Part shown: positions 43,901 through 44,583 of the stretch, piece by piece
How positions within the stretch are numbered: the first letter of the stretch is position 1
Layout of the letters: every line of letters begins with the position of its first letter
Assembly: GCA_017937685.1 (NCBI GenBank)
Contig: JAGBDD010000091.1
Location: 1 to 44,583 of the forward strand
Direction of reading: 5' to 3'
DNA: 44,583 bases
Source: Thermoguttaceae bacterium
Lineage (GTDB): Bacteria; Planctomycetota; Planctomycetia; Pirellulales; Thermoguttaceae
Notes under the pieces: model-generated
The model's input: the letters and a program-made list of their open reading frames with translations, nothing else
Database searches by the model: none
Told to the model about the DNA's origin: nothing
Program-made: the position numbers and the translations under genes

Positions 43901-44583
43901 CCCGTCGTCCTGATGGGTTTGGCCGCGTACCTTGAAAAGGTCGGTTCGCAAGAACGCGCCCTGAAAATTTACCGCGACGTCGCTCGCGTCGCGCCGACTC
44001 GTCCGGAACCGTATGTTCGCGGTTTGGCGTTGGCGAAAGAATTGAACGACGAAGAGTCGCTGAAATGGGTCGCGCTCGGGATCGCCTCGATCGTTTGGGA
44101 CGGCAAGCTCGTCGAATCGGTCGAACAAGAAGGGCAAGAAATCGCGCTCGACTTGATCGAAAAAATGAAGGGCGAAGGTCGCGAAGCCGAAGCCGCCGCG
44201 TTTGAAGCGCAACTTCAAGCCGCGAGCCTCCGCGACGTGATCGTCGAACTCCAATGGGCCGGCGACGCCGAACTCGACTTGGCCGTTCAAGAGCCGACCG
44301 GCGCCGTCTGCTGGTTCGCTCAAAAACGCACCGCGGCCGGCGGCGTTCTCTCCGAAGTTTCGACCGACCTGTCGAAATCGTTCGAAGCGAACCGCGAAGG
44401 CCTCCGCAGTCGCGTTTACACCTGTCCGGCCGGTTTTTCGGGCGACTACAACTTCCTGATTTCCCGCAGTTGGGGCACGGTCGCGCAAAACAAGGTTACG
44501 GTCAAAATCCGCACGAACGTCGGCACGGATAACGAACATTCCGCCGTCGAGATTATCGAACTGAAAGACGACCAAGACGTCGG
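40961..44583 (+). CDS. Giant secreted VWA protein, 3' end cut by window
   Basis: The frame from the ATG at 40961 stays open to the window edge (1207 codons), so the gene continues beyond it. AAGGA lies 8 bases upstream and the product begins with a signal peptide (MKKSLFRILPAAAIALTFVGG, cleavage near 26). A von Willebrand A domain follows (about 60-220) with MIDAS D67-F-S-A-S and GATD. Next come long charged helical segments, probably coiled coil (about 330-600). A region near 640-740 (NVVFDNINI, then TGVSLRNALKIVLRPYDL, then ALFITT) resembles secretin N-terminal/STN-type domains. A Met/Gly repeat occupies 765-819, helical repeats about 907-1083, and the visible end resembles DUF2135 (ELDLAVQEPTGAV). 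Likely an envelope or cell-surface scaffold. Domain calls beyond VWA are by pattern only. An 1132-codon frame on the other strand is a shadow. Confidence 0.85.
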   Translation, partial: MKKSLFRILPAAAIALTFVGGAAQGAESEVSMETYRLSDGANCFLVPLRADAVESTSEFVDVAALVDFSASQLDSDVRAKAQAAVAAMVANLPANARVQLFAVSNEVEALTDGYVAVDSKELGDAIASLKTRAPLGATDLEKAFTVAADSFDFNENADRSIVFVGRGVSAGAAFNEEVFGETVEKLVDARVPVNAFGVGTTVNEDVLGALANRTGGYVVEQSATAEEAGSRLAGAATATVYWPEENALTIAGAEVYPSPLPPIRSDRETYVVGKTTEALDENVEISIPATVADGREAEIAWSVAPGASEASNQYLYRLVEDAAADSGATLSIAGAEMLAARQVALNAATDEALELVEQAVEDGNLEDAKRLADFVEVSLPAEDAEATKADVDALFERAEQVVKNQNQANLVDASEANVRVMTQQMKTQAQVAMSEARKLARNNPDAALQSVKMQIAYVKRAEILSAADRALILHDLSACAEQIAFEKEQKAVRDYAAMQNQAIVDAAIKAQQTRQKNQLKVEEIMKRFDSLIKESKFVLAAEAADEAAAIAGENSALPTQAANVARLTDAWEQNQKLRMKRRTNLLNALMSVERAHVPVSDEPPITYPEPEVWITLTKERKEKYSATNLQGSEAEQRIAKALDVKVDVEGGEDSDLTLSAWIEDVKRQLREEGKDINVVFDNINIEESEAGGPPSSIMIQENLTGVSLRNALKIVLRPYDLDFCILNDALFITTQDEIKTNPEISTSLRLYSVADLIMQPNQGGAMGGMGMMGGMGGMMGGMGGMMGGMGGMMGGMGGMMGGMGGGMMGGMGGMMGGMMNVPTVGAPKAEEADNAEGPNDAILRNFLEGDAQQAPEAGLFAVPAKVAKTAKKSEARGTLAQAPVDLNAKWDAYFATKAPKAGSADYDKAREAFEFETMEQVVALTKSQPASAVALIKSALRNDYASPWMYEALAAALIRANAPQEEIETAILSVADFSGDPVVLMGLAAYLEKVGSQERALKIYRDVARVAPTRPEPYVRGLALAKELNDEESLKWVALGIASIVWDGKLVESVEQEGQEIALDLIEKMKGEGREAEAAAFEAQLQAASLRDVIVELQWAGDAELDLAVQEPTGAVCWFAQKRTAAGGVLSEVSTDLSKSFEANREGLRSRVYTCPAGFSGDYNFLISRSWGTVAQNKVTVKIRTNVGTDNEHSAVEIIELKDDQDV
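43271..43375 (+). repeat. Five perfect 21-bp coding tandem repeats (Met/Gly)
   Basis: The unit atgatgggcggcatgggcgg+c encodes Met-Met-Gly-Gly-Met-Gly-Gly and occurs five times without a mismatch, flanked on both sides by imperfect copies (about 43253-43416). In the downstream copies GGC changes to GGT, so the perfect core probably arose by recent slippage or unequal exchange. Repeat number is likely to vary between strains; the 21-bp unit keeps the frame. Confidence 0.92.

Noticed and set aside
41177..44575. 1132-codon open frame on the minus strand
   Set aside because: Its product is rich in Arg, Phe, Val and Asp with a His/Ala repeat opposite the Met/Gly repeat and has no recognisable domain. 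The plus strand has a signal peptide, ribosome-binding site and VWA domain.

Overview
The window looks like chromosomal DNA of a planctomycete, probably an anaerobic, possibly gut-associated member of the Pirellulales. Three observations support this. One is a DUF1559 protein with a prepilin-type N-terminus (22094-23215). The second is a secreted Cys-rich protein ending in the planctomycete-type TIGR03000 domain (18843-19889). The third is a set of very large exported proteins with Gly/Met-rich segments. An [FeFe]-hydrogenase and a CobN-like protein of the kind found in anaerobes suggest oxygen-free life. The DNA is CpG-rich and uses NCG codons heavily, so long but spurious Arg-rich open frames appear opposite most genes. 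I saw no mobile element, CRISPR array, rRNA or tRNA.

Layout. 1-2.7 kb: the end of a Gly/Met-rich protein, then a GT4 glycosyltransferase. 2.8-5.7 kb (minus): an exported TPR protein. 6.2-11 kb (plus): a Tat-type [FeFe]-hydrogenase fused to its small subunit, a two-TM PH-domain protein, and a secreted protein with two glycerophosphodiesterase domains. 11.1-18.1 kb (minus): a 2346-residue alpha-2-macroglobulin. 18.8-19.9 kb (plus): the Cys-rich TIGR03000 protein. 20.2-21.7 kb (minus): xylulokinase. 22.1-28.4 kb (plus): the DUF1559 pseudopilin, then a tightly coupled ExbB-like / DUF2149 / CobN-like operon. 28.7-30 kb (plus): a NifS/IscS cysteine desulfurase. 30.2-31.7 kb (minus): UMP kinase and an HU-like protein. 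32.4-33.7 kb (plus): phenylacetate-CoA ligase. 34-40.2 kb (minus): a Tat-exported GH43 enzyme, an acyltransferase-3 membrane protein and dnaE. 41 kb to the end (plus): a very large, truncated, secreted VWA protein whose reading frame has no stop inside the window.

The most interesting region is 23330-28448. An ExbB/TolQ-type channel, a DUF2149 protein that resembles ExbD (one TM helix carrying an Asp), and a CobN-type chelatase that is apparently a periplasmic lipoprotein with a C-terminal TM anchor are joined by two ATGA start/stop overlaps. No ATPase partner of Mg/Co chelatases is present. The gene content matches the HmuU/HmuV/HmuS part of Bacteroidota haem-uptake operons. My reading is a proton-motive-force-driven envelope system that removes metal from, or handles, a tetrapyrrole. 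This is an inference from family membership and topology.

Transcription signals are unusually legible. Many genes have a TTGnnn-type -35 box, a 16-17 bp spacer and a TATAAT-like -10 box. Convergent genes are separated by long, nearly perfect bidirectional hairpin terminators. Several genes support anaerobic carbohydrate use (xylulokinase, GH43, hydrogenase), but they are dispersed and do not form one operon.
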